Shown here in pieces: positions 33,213-45,190 of a DNA stretch of 64,000 nt (positions are counted from its first letter, which is position 1; the number at the start of each line of letters is the position of its first letter). The notes below the pieces were generated by a model. The model saw only the letters and a list, made by a program, of their open reading frames with translations. It did no database searches and was not told where the DNA came from. The translations under genes and the position numbers were made by a program. Where the stretch lies: positions 48,518,715-48,582,714 of the forward strand of contig CM068586.1 in the NCBI GenBank assembly GCA_035048485.1, given 5' to 3'. The DNA comes from Pteria penguin. Taxonomy: Eukaryota > Mollusca > Bivalvia > Pterioida > Pteriidae.

Positions 33213-33433
33213 GGTCCAGCGCCATAAACTGAGAATATACTTAAGTCAAAAATTCATATTCTTCTGTTCATCAATGAATTAATAACTAGGATTTGGATTT
33301 TATTTAGTTTTATTCTACTGATAAATAGAATTAAACCATTCTGCATTAAAATTTATTTGAATGTTTGATAATGGAATAAATTAGAATGAAATTTTTGACT
33401 TAAGTATATTCTCAGATTATGGCGCCGGACCCA
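33213..33433. mobile_element. MITE-like inverted repeat between the convergent HEI10 and ZZZ3 ends
   Basis: GGGTCCAGCGCCATAAACTG and AGAATATACTTAAGTCAAAA at the left are mirrored by TTTTTGACTTAAGTATATTC and TCAGATTATGGCGCCGGACC at the right. Arms are about 45-50 well-matched bases, then diverge. No target duplication is clear. Confidence 0.8.
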
Positions 33434-33744
33434 GATCTCATTATTTAAGACTAGAAAACTGAAAAACCAGTGGGGAGGATCTATCCCATAATCCTCCAAA
33501 TTGCTCAGCCACACATTTCCCAGAGGTGAAAAAAAAACACATTTTTTTGTTGGTTGCCAGTGATCACCAGTACACATAAAGAAAAGTCAGCTGGTAGACG
33601 TTTAGTTTGTGTAATGTCTATATCTGACTACATAAGGGTGTCTATGACTGTGAATACATAAGGTGCTGCTATGTGGCAGATGTTTGGTTGGTCTATGACT
33701 AAGACTATAAGTCTGTAGATGATTCCAACTACACACAGGGAGCT

Positions 33745-33917
33745 GTTAGCTGGCAGGCATACAGTCTGTAAATGGGTGTGACTACACATGAGAACTGTTA
33801 GCTGGCAGGCATACAGTCTGTAAATGGCTGTGACTACACATGAGAACTGTTAGCTGGCAGGCTTACAGTCTGTAAATGGCTGTGACTACACATGAGAACT
33901 GTTAGCTGGCAGGCATA
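33745..33917. repeat. 52-bp tandem repeat that includes the ZZZ3 stop codon
   Basis: Units starting GTTAGCTGGCAGGCATACAG begin at 33745, 33797, 33849 and 33901, exactly 52 bases apart; the last is cut after about 17 bases. In the last unit TTAGCTGGCAGGCAT is, on the minus strand, the ZZZ3 end ATGCCTGCCAGCTAA (M-P-A-S-stop). Older diverged units extend to about 33580. Confidence 0.92.
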
Positions 33918-36900
33918 TAATTAGGATCCAAGTAGTTATAATCCCCTGGCATGAAGGAGTTAGGGGTATAGTCACTGTCCATGACGGCTGACGTTACTGC
34001 TTTCCTCACTGGATTCAGGCGATGGCTGGAGTTATGCTGACCAATCTCTAAGTTACTATAAGTAGAAACAAAGTAAACCTCAATCTCTTGCATAAGTAAA
34101 GTGGGATAGTCATTATATTTCAGCTTTGCAAGAGTTATCTTTCTTTGAAATGATTGCATACATTCTTGGTTAATTTGGACTTCAAAACAGATTTTATTGA
34201 ACTTAAACTTAAAAATAAAACATGGCATTTAAAGGGATGTATGATATTTATGTACATGTATAGGGTAATTAACTTTAAAGGAATAACTCATTAGAATTCT
34301 CAAGAAAAGCTGATTTGGGGCTGTTTTGGCATTTGCTGTTATACATGAGAAACAATGATACAGGATCTTCAATGTTAAAGTTTGGATGAGATTTCAAGGA
34401 AATCTAGACTACTTAAATAAAGTGATGATTAACTGATATGTGTTTCAAACCACTGTAAGAGTTGTAAATGTTCTTTATGGGCAGAAAATAGAAAACAATA
34501 GTATATGATTTTTGCAAAAAGGAATTATGACTAAGCTCAATCCAATGTATTTTACACAGTATTGAGTAGATTTCTACTACCAAGAAATAGTTAAATTTGT
34601 AGTTTTACTAACTAAAGGAAGAACCAATGACAAGAATGTGCATACATGTAGACAGAACCTACAAAAAGACTTAAGGTATTTACCTATCCACACAGTTACT
34701 GCAGAAATCTACCGACTCGTATTCTGGGCAGTCGGCACAGTGCCATCTGGTGCCAATGATGGGTTCACAGTTACACTGGTCACACTGTTAAGAGAAGATA
34801 ATGTTACATTACCTGTAAATAACGCTTAACAGAATATTTCACAATAATTCATTATTTGTTACCATAGAAATGCATCTTAAAAACCAATAGAGAACTACTA
34901 CCTAACTATCTAAGTAGTTCAATGACATTTATCACATTTTCTATATCAATAAATGAATTATTGTAAAGTGAATTCCATTTTATCTAATGGCTGGCATGAA
35001 AAAATAATCAGATAAACAAAAATATCCGATAAATTGTAGATGCAAAATATGACATTATTTTGTGTCGGAGTTGTTATTTCAAATAAGCATACAGTGCGTG
35101 TGGATTCTATTATAAAATCTTTTACATTCCTGACAGCTAATACGATATATACCTCTAATTACCATTATAATCATTAACGTACGAGTGTAAAGAAAAGGCC
35201 TTTCTGTCTTGCTGATAATTAAAATTACGAGCAAGACACAAATATGACATAGCCCTTTTCATAATTGATCATTGCCGTCATTCATTCTAAAAGTTTCCCC
35301 TCCTTCAATTCGATCAATATTCTCATTGCCAGAAGCACTCTGATATAATTTGGCAGCAACATCATCTTTAGACCTGACTGAATTTTTATATGCCCGTCAT
35401 AAGACGGGATGTATTAGGTAAGTTATGGGTTGTCCATCCGTCTGGGGTCATGTTTTCCGGACTTTTTTCTGCAGTCTTTCAAGATATTGGACTGAAACTT
35501 GGCATATCATTTTATATTATTGAGGGTCAGTACCAGTTTGCATTTGGGTATAATTGCTTTGGTTTGCCAGAGTTACAGCCCTTGAACTTAGAAATTTTAA
35601 TGGATTTTAGTTTTCATTACTTTTTTTGCAGCTTTTAAAGGTATTGAATTAAAACTTAGTATATAACTTTATATCAGCAAGGGTCAGTACTAGTTCACAT
35701 TTGGGTATAATTGCTTTAGTTCTGCCACAGTTACGGCCCTTAAATTTAGAAATTTTCAAGGATTTTACAGTTTCCCACACTTTTTTCTGCAATCTTTAAA
35801 GATATTGGATTAAAACTTGGCATATTACTTTATATCAATGAGGGTCAGTACCAATTCATATTTCGCTATGATGGCTTTTAAAGTTTTCTGGATTTCTTTA
35901 TGCAGTGTTTCAAGGTATTAGATTGTAACTTGGCCATTCATCCAAACTGATCCCCTTCAAGCTAAGCAATGGGCGTATTATGCCAGGCTAGGCTTTGCTC
36001 TTGTTAAATTAATAGTGATCGAAACACTGTCAGGAGAGTAACACAATGTGAAAACTATGTAACTTTTTACCGGGTTTATTAACATGGTCAATTTTTCACA
36101 AGATACTGTGATATATGTTTAATGTTTTAAGTCAGTTTTAATGTTTCAACTGGAGATGGGAAAATTAGAGTTTAAGATTAATCTGTTTTACAGAAAAAGT
36201 TGATTTATAAGAAGTTTCAGAACAAGGACCTTATAACCCAGGTGCTCCTCAACAGAACTTGCTGTCATTTGGATCCTCTCGTGCTTCATCCTCTTCAGAT
36301 ACATGAGTTCCTGGTACTCGGCCGTGTTCCAAAGTTCACGAGGAACGTCTTCCTCATCCTAAAAATAAATAAAATTACGAAATTATAATGCAAATATATT
36401 GTATATATAAAGTAAAACATGACATAACAATATATTGTACATGTATAATTAACAAATACAACAATATCCTGATAAACTTTGATCCCAAAAGTGACATAAA
36501 AATTTATCAGGGGCTTTAAGCCAGAGTATTATCACTCAGATGTAGTCAACTTCGTAAAGGAAGAAGAAGAAGTTCTGTTGGTCATGTTATTGGAAACAAA
36601 CATATCCTTAATTTTTTTTTTCTTTTTTTGTCTAATGTTTCTTTTTATATATTACCCTACCCCTTCCAAATTCTTTATTTTTTGTGCCCAGGGACAGCCA
36701 TAGATGAAAATTTAATCGGAATGACAGCAACCAATGTTTCTCAAAGTATTATTTGAATTTATCAGTTGATAGCAGTTTTAGAGAATCTAAAAACAACAAA
36801 CAAGTCTTACCCATTCTGCATCCTCGACATAATTTTTAACTTGGGAAATATAAGACGTGGACTAAACACTGGAAAAAAATTATGTTCGACATTTGGACCA

Positions 36901-39291
36901 GCATATTACATATTTCTGTCAGTCCTCTTAAAATCCTTACCCGACAACCGAATGGACCAGCACTTTCGTTAAACTCTGCTATATTACTCTCCTGGTCCCT
37001 AAGTCTATCAATTAAATCACTAAAGATAGGAAATTTTATCTCAGTACACTTGTTTCCTCAAACACTCAAAATTTCTAATCAAGGAAATTCTAATCAAGAT
37101 TTCTTTCAGACAGGGTGGACAAACAGAAACTTTACATCAAGATGACTATTAATAATACTTACAGACACATCAGGGGTGTTCTCAAAATATCCACTCTGTG
37201 AATCTTCATTTTCACCATAGATAAAGTCCCCAAACTGGTCATCCTCTGACATGTAGACTGGAGGTTCATGGGACTGCATGAATGTGGATGGCTGATGGTA
37301 AAACCTGTTGAATCTATGATGCCGGTGACTCGACTGTAAACAACAAAATATTGGTGAACACCATGTCAGGAGTAATTCACATATATATATGTGGTGACAC
37401 ATGGCTGGTGTGATGCCACACAGCTGGTATGGTGCCACATGCCCAGTGCTACAAGACTGGTGTGGTGCCCCATGCCTGGTATGGTGGCATCTGCCTGGTG
37501 TGGTGACATTCCTGGTGTGGTGACACGTCTGGTGTGCTTGCACATGTTTGGAGTGGTGCTTGATAAATTTTGCCCTATGCAACGGAGCCACCGATATGAG
37601 CAGTGAGGCTATTTTAACATACCAACTCCTACTGTGACATTGATTTTCACTTTAACATCGAGACCAAAAACCAGCAAGGTTCGATCAGATGTCATCCCAG
37701 GACCTTCTACCCCGATAACCTTTGGTCTTTCGATAATTTCAAACTAACTACAGTTTTGTTCTGAGAGCATGAATGCCAGAGGAAATTTGGACAAATGTAT
37801 CCCATTTTTAGATCAGAGTCAATCTGGAGGGATCCGGTTGACTGGAATCCAAATCTTTAAATACTCTTATGGATAAAATGATTTCATCAAATTTAGTCTA
37901 CATGAAATTTCATGAAAATATCTCAAGTTAAGTTTTTTATATATTTTCATCACTTTTCATCTGATTCTATCCAAATTCAATAAAAAAGGTAATATTTTAA
38001 GTGCTATGACTGTAAAAGTGTAGTCCATAGCACTATTAATTTGATGCTTGGTTTTGAATTCTGTCAAACTAAAAAACACCAACCTTTTGAACACATTTTC
38101 TACCAAATCTTCCAACTTTTTCAGAAATAAAAATCCTGAATTGTTGTACATCATGTCTTTCAAACATCATTCTACATACATCTACCCTTACCTTTTGCTT
38201 GTGTAAACTTAGGTTAGGGAGTCGTCCTGGTATAGGGAGTCCTGCTTTTGCCAGTTTGATAAAATACTTCTGTACTCTGCTTGCCACCTGAAAATAAAGA
38301 TTTCATGACATTGTTTACATTTTTAAAACTAAAATTCCTCTGAATTAGAAATCTCAAAATATCTCTTATATGAAATTTTTACTAATCATTTACAGGAAGT
38401 CGGATTCATGATTTTCATTTTAAAATACATTAATATTTTCATGAAAGTCTTGTAGACCTGTTGCAATCTCAAGACACCTTTAAGCCTTCATATCTATACA
38501 CTGACCTGGTAAACTTTATGGACCAACCAATGGATCATAATGTTCTAATGAGAACACTAGCCCTGTTACATGTACCTGTATAGGAGTCCTGTTGCCAAGG
38601 GCAACTGCAATTTTATGCCATCGTTTTGCCTCAACTTCTTCTGGGGGATATTGCAATAATAAATCTTCCAACCTGAAATCAGGTACATAAGCATGACAAA
38701 AATTCCTTTTTAAGTAAATATATACATGTAAATGAAATATCGTTGAACGGTAGTGTAACATTTACAGATACACCTTTGCATGATAACTGCAATCTCTTAA
38801 TTTGGTTATGTGCAATAACACTTCAAAACTTTGATGTAAACTTAACTCTTAAGATTGATCAATACTTTCAGGTTTTGTAGCCATTATGAAAGTTCTGTTG
38901 GGTATACTTGAATCACAGGACTGAATTTATCATGAAAAGCTCTCTATTCATTTGTTTTGCAACTTCAAAAACTTTATTTGTATTGTGGCAGCTACACATA
39001 TTCATCTGTAACATGTCCTAACATGGGCAATAGTTTTACTTCCTAGCCATATCAAGACATTTCTAAGGATCTCCAATGTGACTCTAACCTAGCAGGTTCC
39101 CTATGTGTCAAACTTCAAGGTAGGCATACCAAGATTCTGTTACTTACAAATGGAATATATATATATATATATATATAAAAGCACAAAAAAGGAAATTGTA
39201 ACAACATTCACTATTCATAAGTATCGGATCAACCTCAATGAAGGTTAATGCAAATCGCTCGAGAAAAAGGGGTCGTTATCGCTTACCTGTG

Positions 39292-39386
<95 letters not shown>

Positions 39387-40843
39387 CTTTTTACTGTATA
39401 GGTAATCTATTTACTGTACCAAATTTCAGCTCATCTTGTTGAAAGTAGAGGTTTTTATGATCTATTAGCAAAGACATGAATAAATGTGACCCGTAACTGT
39501 TCTTCTGTGTATCTTTGATTGCATTTGTATAAGCACAGAAATGCCTTAGCACACAAAGGGTAGTTCTTACTATTCCAATAAAATAAGTACACATACAGTA
39601 ATATGTTTTGGTTGACAAGACACAGCCAATATACTAGTTAGATACAAAATCCAATTCAGGATAATAGTCTTAAAATTAAAATGCATTCCTTATAACCAAT
39701 AATGATGGCACCTTTTTTGCTCTTCTGCAGTCCACAATTGATTAAATGTTGATGACTTTGATTCATCCTTGACCCGTCCTCTCACGAGTGTGACAGAATT
39801 TTCTGACCTGACATCACCAAAAGATCTGAAATTTCCAGGCTTGGTATCTTCACTCTCACTTTTACATGAATCTGAAAAAATAAGGATCCATAGCATGGAT
39901 ATACAGCAGCAAATTGGAAATATAACCCTGTAACCCTCCCCACAATACTGAAATTATCTACTTAAAGCTAGTGCACAAGAAATGGAGATCCCATTCCAGT
40001 TATCTCAGGATAGAAGGATTAAACCTTCTACGGCTTGTGCTGTCTTTAACCAGGTATTGTGGACTTTTTCACAAATCACTGTGGTTATAATACAGGTGTA
40101 AAAGAAAAATTACCAACAACACAGCCATGGTAGACAAAATTGTAAACTAATTCTAATATACTTAGATGACTATCCAATGTTTCTGTACTTTCCGCCTATA
40201 CACTTGAAATGTACTGTATGAACACAGGCAATCATATAGTAAGGAGATTAGGGATGAGTTGGGAGTAACCATCCCCCATCTCCATACCATATAATTGCCT
40301 GTGTGTATGGATGGATCATTCATTGTAAACATTTCATTCCCCTTTAGTTGTTCTTACCAACAGTTCCCACTAATTGCTTTTTCAGCCTTGTCATATGCTT
40401 CGGTACTCCTAGTGAAGCAAAATCCATACTGCTTGTATACTTCTCCCATCGAATTTCTGGAACCTCGGGCAGCTTCTGAGGTTTAGGTAAGCCAAGGTCC
40501 ACACCATGCTGTAACTTATCTACAAACGTAATGGGGTCCTTCAAAGCCTCTTTCCGACATTGATTTAAAGTGTCCAGATCTTTAATTGCCTGAATTCTCT
40601 GAGCTTCCAGAACCGCTATGGTTTTTAGTAATGCTTGATAGTCTGGGTTGCCCTTCAAAGCTAGATGATCAGATTCAAAGAAATAAATGTCGTCATTTCT
40701 GGAATTATCGTCTACGACAGAGCTAGAGGAAGAATCTTCTACAGAATTCATGGAGCTGTATTCGGACAATTGACTCATGAAACCTGAATCTCCCTCTGTA
40801 CCTTCCATCATATCCACATTTGCATTCTGCAGCTGTTGAGAAT
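33902..40843 (-). CDS. ZZZ3: ZZZ3, SANT- and ZZ-domain subunit of the ATAC histone acetyltransferase complex, eight exons
   Basis: Exons on the minus strand: 40843-40358, 39871-39712, 38672-38576, 38287-38192, 37333-37163, 36358-36230, 34784-34684, 34055-33902 (stop TAA at 33904-33902). Phases chain as 1, 2, 0, 0, 0, 0, 2. The first exon has an acidic, Ser-rich start, then [20 protein letters not shown] and TIAVLEAQR, the ZZZ3 conserved block. SANT/Myb: [38 protein letters not shown] and [18 protein letters not shown]. Next comes [19 protein letters not shown] finger: CDQC, RWHCADC, FCSNC and a final H-x3-H pair. The end [12 protein letters not shown] is nearly that of the human protein. The ZZ domain of ZZZ3 is known to bind the histone H3 tail and help ATAC acetylate H3K9 at promoters. 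The exon set encodes about 464 residues against 903 in human; the long human N-terminal region has no counterpart here. Exon 36358-36230 uses a weak donor (GTCCTT), chosen because phase and homology demand it. Confidence 0.95.
34785..36229 (-). other. ZZZ3 intron
   Basis: Besides the 35388-36006 element, only AT-rich sequence was seen; 34970-35380 may hold further degraded repeat. Confidence 0.4.
35388..36006 (+). mobile_element. ATATGCCC-family element in a ZZZ3 intron
   Basis: It begins TTATATGCCCGTCATAAGAC with a short hairpin (CCCGTCATAAGACGGG) and ends GGGCGTATTATGCCAGGCTA and CTTTGCTCTTGTT. The interior contains three diverged blocks with TTGGGTATAATTGCTTTGGT and GAACTTAGAAATTTTAATGG. 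Orientation is opposite to ZZZ3. Confidence 0.75.
36360..37162 (-). other. ZZZ3 intron, no feature seen
   Basis: AT-rich with a T run near 36610. Short open frames here lack splice signals or similarity and sit between two secure ZZZ3 exons. Confidence 0.4.
37388..37565. repeat. Degenerate short tandem repeat in a ZZZ3 intron
   Basis: About nine imperfect units of 18-20 bases related to CTGGTGTGGTGCCACATGC. They open a long minus-strand frame that runs into the ZZZ3 exon at 37333 but is repeat translation, since the acceptor TGTTTACAG/TCG lies between. Confidence 0.8.
39157..39390. mobile_element. Small inverted-repeat element embedded in TA microsatellites
   Basis: TATATAAAAGCACA at 39171-39184 and TGTGCTTTTATATA at 39288-39303 are complementary. 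(TA)n runs flank both sides (39157-39176 and 39297-39388). The element may have inserted at, and seeded expansion of, a TA site. Confidence 0.65.
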
Positions 40844-41208
40844 CTGTAAAACACAAGGTAAGCCCAATGAAAGTTCTTGGCACAAGGAATACACATGTGA
40901 AATATTCAAGTCCTGTCTCTAATGATTCTAAAGTAGTGATCCAAGTTACAACACTGGGGTATGACGGTAGCTCTCTGGATATTCTTCTCTGCAAGCTAAA
41001 AATAGTTGAATTGATATAAATGAATCAGTTATCAGTCCATGATTTAAAGATAACAGGTCTTGTTTTTACAGTTATAGATCTACATTTTCTGTGCAGAAAT
41101 ATCGTGGACTCAAAGCAAATAAAATTCTGAAACCTTGTCCAAAAAACAGAAGATTTTCTACTTGTTACCGTACCAGGTAATTCTATAACACACTTAGATT
41201 AGTTTGCT

Positions 41209-41322
41209 TATATTGTAATATATAGTGATTGTTTCTTATATTGTAATATATCTTGATTGTTTTTTATAATTGTAATATATCTTAATTGTTTCTTATATTG
41301 TAATATATCGTGATTGTTTCTA
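41209..41322. repeat. Tandem repeat of about 28 bp, four copies
   Basis: TTATATTGTAATATAT followed by CGTGATTGTTTC-like sequence occurs four times at 28-30-base spacing upstream of ZZZ3 exon 40843. Confidence 0.8.
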
Positions 41323-41579
41323 ATTAACGCAGTACATATAAATTCCACTATTTGAAATAAAATAGTAGAAGTGCAACTATCAGGATCAAGATGGAGTCAC
41401 ATGAAGCTGACCAGGAAGGGTGCCATTGTTTAAGTGAATTTTATCTGTGAATAATTTTAATAAGATCAACATCAGTAACTAAAATTAGCGGTCGCCTGGG
41501 ACAACCTCTTCTGCTTCCAGAAATCCTCCTACTTGATCACCCAAAATGGCGACTAAAAATTCTTGTGTGTTAGTAAACA

Positions 41580-42088
41580 TTTATCAGGTTGGGCACATCC
41601 CTCTATAGAGAGACATTCCCTGTTTAGAGAGACATTTTGCTGGCATTTAAAAAAATGTCTCTCTAAAGAGGGATGTTTCGACCTTAATGCACGAGTTCCC
41701 AAAAACAAAAAAATCAAAATTTATAATTTTGACCTGAAACTTAAAATTGCAAACCTACAGTACATACTGAACAATGTTTGTAAAAGATGTTGACCTGTAG
41801 GAAGTACTATTTTTGAGTTTAATGATGTAAAACTTCTCCAGCTATAAACATAAAAACGGTTGATAGAAAATCCAAACATTCTTTACAAATATTGTTAAGG
41901 ACATTGTAAAGATGTGCGCTTTTAATTTTCAAATCAAAATTCCAAAATTTTGAATTTTAGTATTGAGGAACTCCTGCGTTAGGCTGGAAAAAAATCTCTC
42001 TTTAGAGAGACAATCTTTTAAATGCTAATGAAATGTCTCTCTAAACGGGCAATATCTCTCTTTAGAGAGATGTGCCCAACCTGTTTAT
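41580..42088. mobile_element. 499-bp inverted-repeat element with 5-bp target duplication
   Basis: Element 41585-42083 starts CAGGTTGGGCACATCCCTCT and ends with the complement AGAGATGTGCCCAACCTG. The arms are about 87 bases and include three TCTCTCTAAAGAGAGA-like palindromes each. TTTAT directly flanks both sides (41580-41584 and 42084-42088). The centre has no coding frame. It lies in the presumed first ZZZ3 intron. Confidence 0.9.
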
Positions 42089-42399
42089 TGCTGTTGCACT
42101 GACAGTACATTTATTAGTACAATCATATTTTGAGTCATTTGAGCGCTTCTTTTGTTGATATCAATGTTCTTCGGGCGCTTACATCATCTCCGTGAGTGGA
42201 ATGTTTGAAGTTGCCGAGGACCCACACTAAAACTAGTACGAGGAGGCCGATGTAGACTCGGAAAACATAATTATTGATTTCTCTAAAAGATCGAAATATT
42301 TCATACTACATGTAGCATTATTGCGGTATTATTTAAATATTTACTTTAGTAAATTTTTACCAGCGATAAATCAAGGTTTGTTTGGTCGGACTTTTTAAA

Positions 42400-42745
42400 G
42401 TAAGCATTGGAATGCAAACGTGTTATGGTCTCGTAGACCAGAGTTCATGGGAGGCAGAATGCAAAAAGACAAGAATGACAGTAATGAGAGACAGAATGAA
42501 GGGGAAGGTGTCCAGGAGATATATGAGTATGGCATGCAAGATACAGAAAAAGAGAAAAGTAATGGAGAGAGATAGTTAGATAGGGAGAAGAGTACAAGTA
42601 GGATTAGACTGGATGAAGAGCAAAAGGATAAATATTTAGAGGCGTCAGAGGATGAAAGTGATGTGATTAAGTATCTTTTTGAAAATGAAAGAGAAATAGA
42701 ACATTTTTTTAAGTTTAAAGTAATTGGAGTTAAATTTAAATAAGT
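42400..42745 (+). pseudogene. Possible retroelement remnant, frame broken
   Basis: The plus strand reads MGGRMQKDKNDSNERQ and, in another frame downstream, RLDEEQKDKYLEASEDESDV and KYLFENEREIE up to TAAATAAG. The strongly acidic/basic helix-like composition and end resemble the tail of a reverse-transcriptase-type frame I have seen in invertebrate elements, but I cannot name the family. Stops and a frame change separate the parts. Confidence 0.35.
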
Positions 42746-44160
42746 ATACAAACTTTATATTTGAGGAATTGAATAAAGTTAGGAAAGTCTGCATTTATTT
42801 ATGGGCTGCTAAACACTACTCCGGGCTCCTAATTTTTTAAATCTAGGGGCCCAGGTGGCTACCATGTCAAAACATTTAATTTTGGTTCCTGCACATTATT
42901 TCAGTTCAGTTACATTTGAAAGCCATACCATACTAAATTTTTGTCCTCCCATCCCTTTTATCATAACACATAAAGAGTGACAGTGCTAATATGGTGTACC
43001 AAGCTAAATTCTGCTGGATTGATTTACATAGAAATAAGCACTGATCCTGAGAGATTGGTTGATTATTGCTTTACGTCACTCCACACCAACTTCATCCTGA
43101 AAAAAGACTCGTCATACACAATTTCAGTTTCTTCAACTTCTTTTGGCAAAATTGATATTCACTTCAGGGGACTTGGACCCAGTCCCAGGACCTTCCATCT
43201 ACCTACTCAATGCTGATTTTTTCAAATTACTGATCCAGTATCAAAATCAACCACATTCAGAAACTATATTTAACATCCATGGTTTCAATTGGAACTGAAT
43301 TTGGACCTGACAACTTGATATTCTTGAAGCCGGTGTGACGTCATTGTCCCTATTGCTCTACGTAGAAACCCAAGGAGTCTGTTTATGACAATTGGGGTAA
43401 AACTCAGGGTTTATCATTAGCGTCAATACAACTTCAAGCTCTTCTGTATCATTTCAAAGGGGGTTTTACTATAAAATACGATTGGAAATGTGTAAAACAT
43501 GTGTTCAAAATTGATTTGTTTGAATGACAAAATATTTTAATAATTCCTTTTTACCTCCGGGAATATGCATTGCTGTCTATGATAAAGTCCGATGCTTTAC
43601 TCCAAATGTTCCGAATGCTTGTTATCAAATATCAGACGGCAGCCCAAGCAATGCGACTGATGGGCAGTCCGTCTAGGACTAGGACATAATTAATTAGTAC
43701 TGGATAAATACACTGGATTCCCTGAGAGAAATTAACAATTTTGTCATGAAAAGTTTATGTTTACCTATTTTAGCCTTTAAAGTTAAAAATGATATAAAAT
43801 ATATTGTAATTATCGCTCGCTACTATATGCAATTCTTGATGCTAGTCATATAGTAATGATTTCAGTGAAAACGTAAATTACATCAAAATTAAATCTCTGA
43901 CTTTGACATGTATAACTGTATAACTATATAACATTCTATGAATAAGTACATGTACATTCCACCATATTTGATGCTAGCACTAACTCCGACTACTGTCTGT
44001 CGGCTGCATTGTTATTTAACTGAGATGAGTGTATAGTGACCATGCTGCTCACGGAAAAAGGGCCCAATTGCTAATTACAAATATAAATTCAGCCGATAAA
44101 GCATGAACATCTACAGGTAAATTCATTGCCCACGAGCCCACGTACTGTAGTCATAGTCTA
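42746..44160. other. Mostly no feature; a degraded SINE tail near 43060
   Basis: TGGTTGATTATTGCTTTACG at 43057-43076 followed by TCACTCCAC matches the tail of S1 SINEs; the rest of that copy is decayed. No coding signal was found. Confidence 0.4.
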
Positions 44161-44593
44161 GATGTACTCTAACCTCTTTTGAGATTCTTGCACGTGGCCA
44201 TTTTATTATTCTGTTGTTAACTACTGCCACTCGCCAGAATCTCTTGTCAGCCCTTCTTTAAGTTATTTGGGTACTAACGATCAAAATGGCCGCGATCGAA
44301 GAGAGGATTTGTGTTATTGTTTTCACCTGGACATTTATCAGTGTTGTACAATGCATATGATAGAAAATTTGCATGACAATGAAGGAAAATATGTCTGGAT
44401 ATTATCTGTGACCTGCATTCTGCAGGAAACAAAGGTTTGTACGGTGATTTTGATCGTTAGTACACAGGGGGTGTCAAATCACAAAAAACCGAATAACATA
44501 AAGAAGGGTTGACAAGAGATTCTGGAGAGTGGCAATAGTAAACGACAGCATAATAAAATGGCCACGTGTAAGAATCTCAAAAGAGATTAGATG
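44161..44593. mobile_element. Inverted-repeat element with long arms and a direct repeat at its ends
   Basis: The arms (left 44172-44290, right about 44470-44586) start CTCTTTTGAGATTCTTGCAC and GTGGCCATTTTATTAT and match over more than 100 bases. TAGATGTACTCTA occurs on both sides (44159-44171 and 44588-44600). Because the element ends may share TAGA/TCTA with it, the true target duplication is 5 to 13 bases. Long arms with a duplication near 9 would fit a Mutator-like element. Confidence 0.8.
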
Positions 44594-44881
44594 TACTCTA
44601 GTACTAGTATAGTAGTTAGTGCTAGGGCTAGGTGGAGAGTAAATGCTTCATTGACATTTGGAAATAATAGACATATTTTGCTAGGTTTGATTACACTATG
44701 TAAAATGCCCATTTAGTATGCTTGTAAGATGTTATCCTTGACCAATACAGCCGTGCAAAAGAAACTAATTCGTACCAGAAACTGCTTCCATGGGCGCATC
44801 CATCTTTCCCGGGAAAACGATTTATTTCAAACTCCGATCCCGATACGTATCTGTCGTTAAAGAAATCGATCGATAACTTAC

Positions 44882-44894
44882 ATTGCGTGATCAT
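44882..44894 (-). CDS. ZZZ3: Candidate first coding exon of ZZZ3
   Basis: ATGATCACGCAAT followed by the strong donor GTAAGT at 44881. It ends in phase 1, exactly what the secure exon at 40843 requires, and would give M-I-T-Q-Y-S-Q-Q and a 468-codon protein. This is inference from phase and donor strength only. An ATG inside the 40843 exon ([10 protein letters not shown]) or an unseen upstream exon are alternatives. Confidence 0.35.
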
Positions 44895-45004
44895 TACCTT
44901 GCAGAAACTATCAAATGCAGAAGCGAGAAGGAGGATTTAACAATCGAAAACGTTACAGACACGCCTAGCCTCCAGATCAGATAATTACTGATCACTTTGA
45001 TGAC

Positions 45005-45190
45005 AAGATTTTGTCATCAAACAGAGGCGGATCCAGGATTTCTGAAAAAAGGGGGGGGGGGCACGTGTGTATTAACCAAACTACTTAGCCATTTTTGGTG
45101 CCAAATGTGGATTTACACTTTTAAATATGTGGCGAAAGGGCCCTCTACTAAATCTGCCACTGCCAACCCCTACCCTGCCCCCTTAAGTTT
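45005..45190. mobile_element. GGATCC-type dispersed repeat with a G run
   Basis: AGAGGCGGATCCAGGATTTC followed by a run of G, and at the other end AAATCTGCCACTGCC. It is the same class as 26020-27780 and 28985-29180. Confidence 0.65.

Noticed and set aside
37106..37591. 161-codon minus-strand frame
   Set aside because: Only the part 37333-37163 is a ZZZ3 exon; the rest translates the intronic short tandem repeat upstream of the acceptor.
42395..42751. 118-codon minus-strand Ser/Leu-rich frame
   Set aside because: Antisense of a purine-rich stretch that looks like a retroelement remnant on the plus strand.
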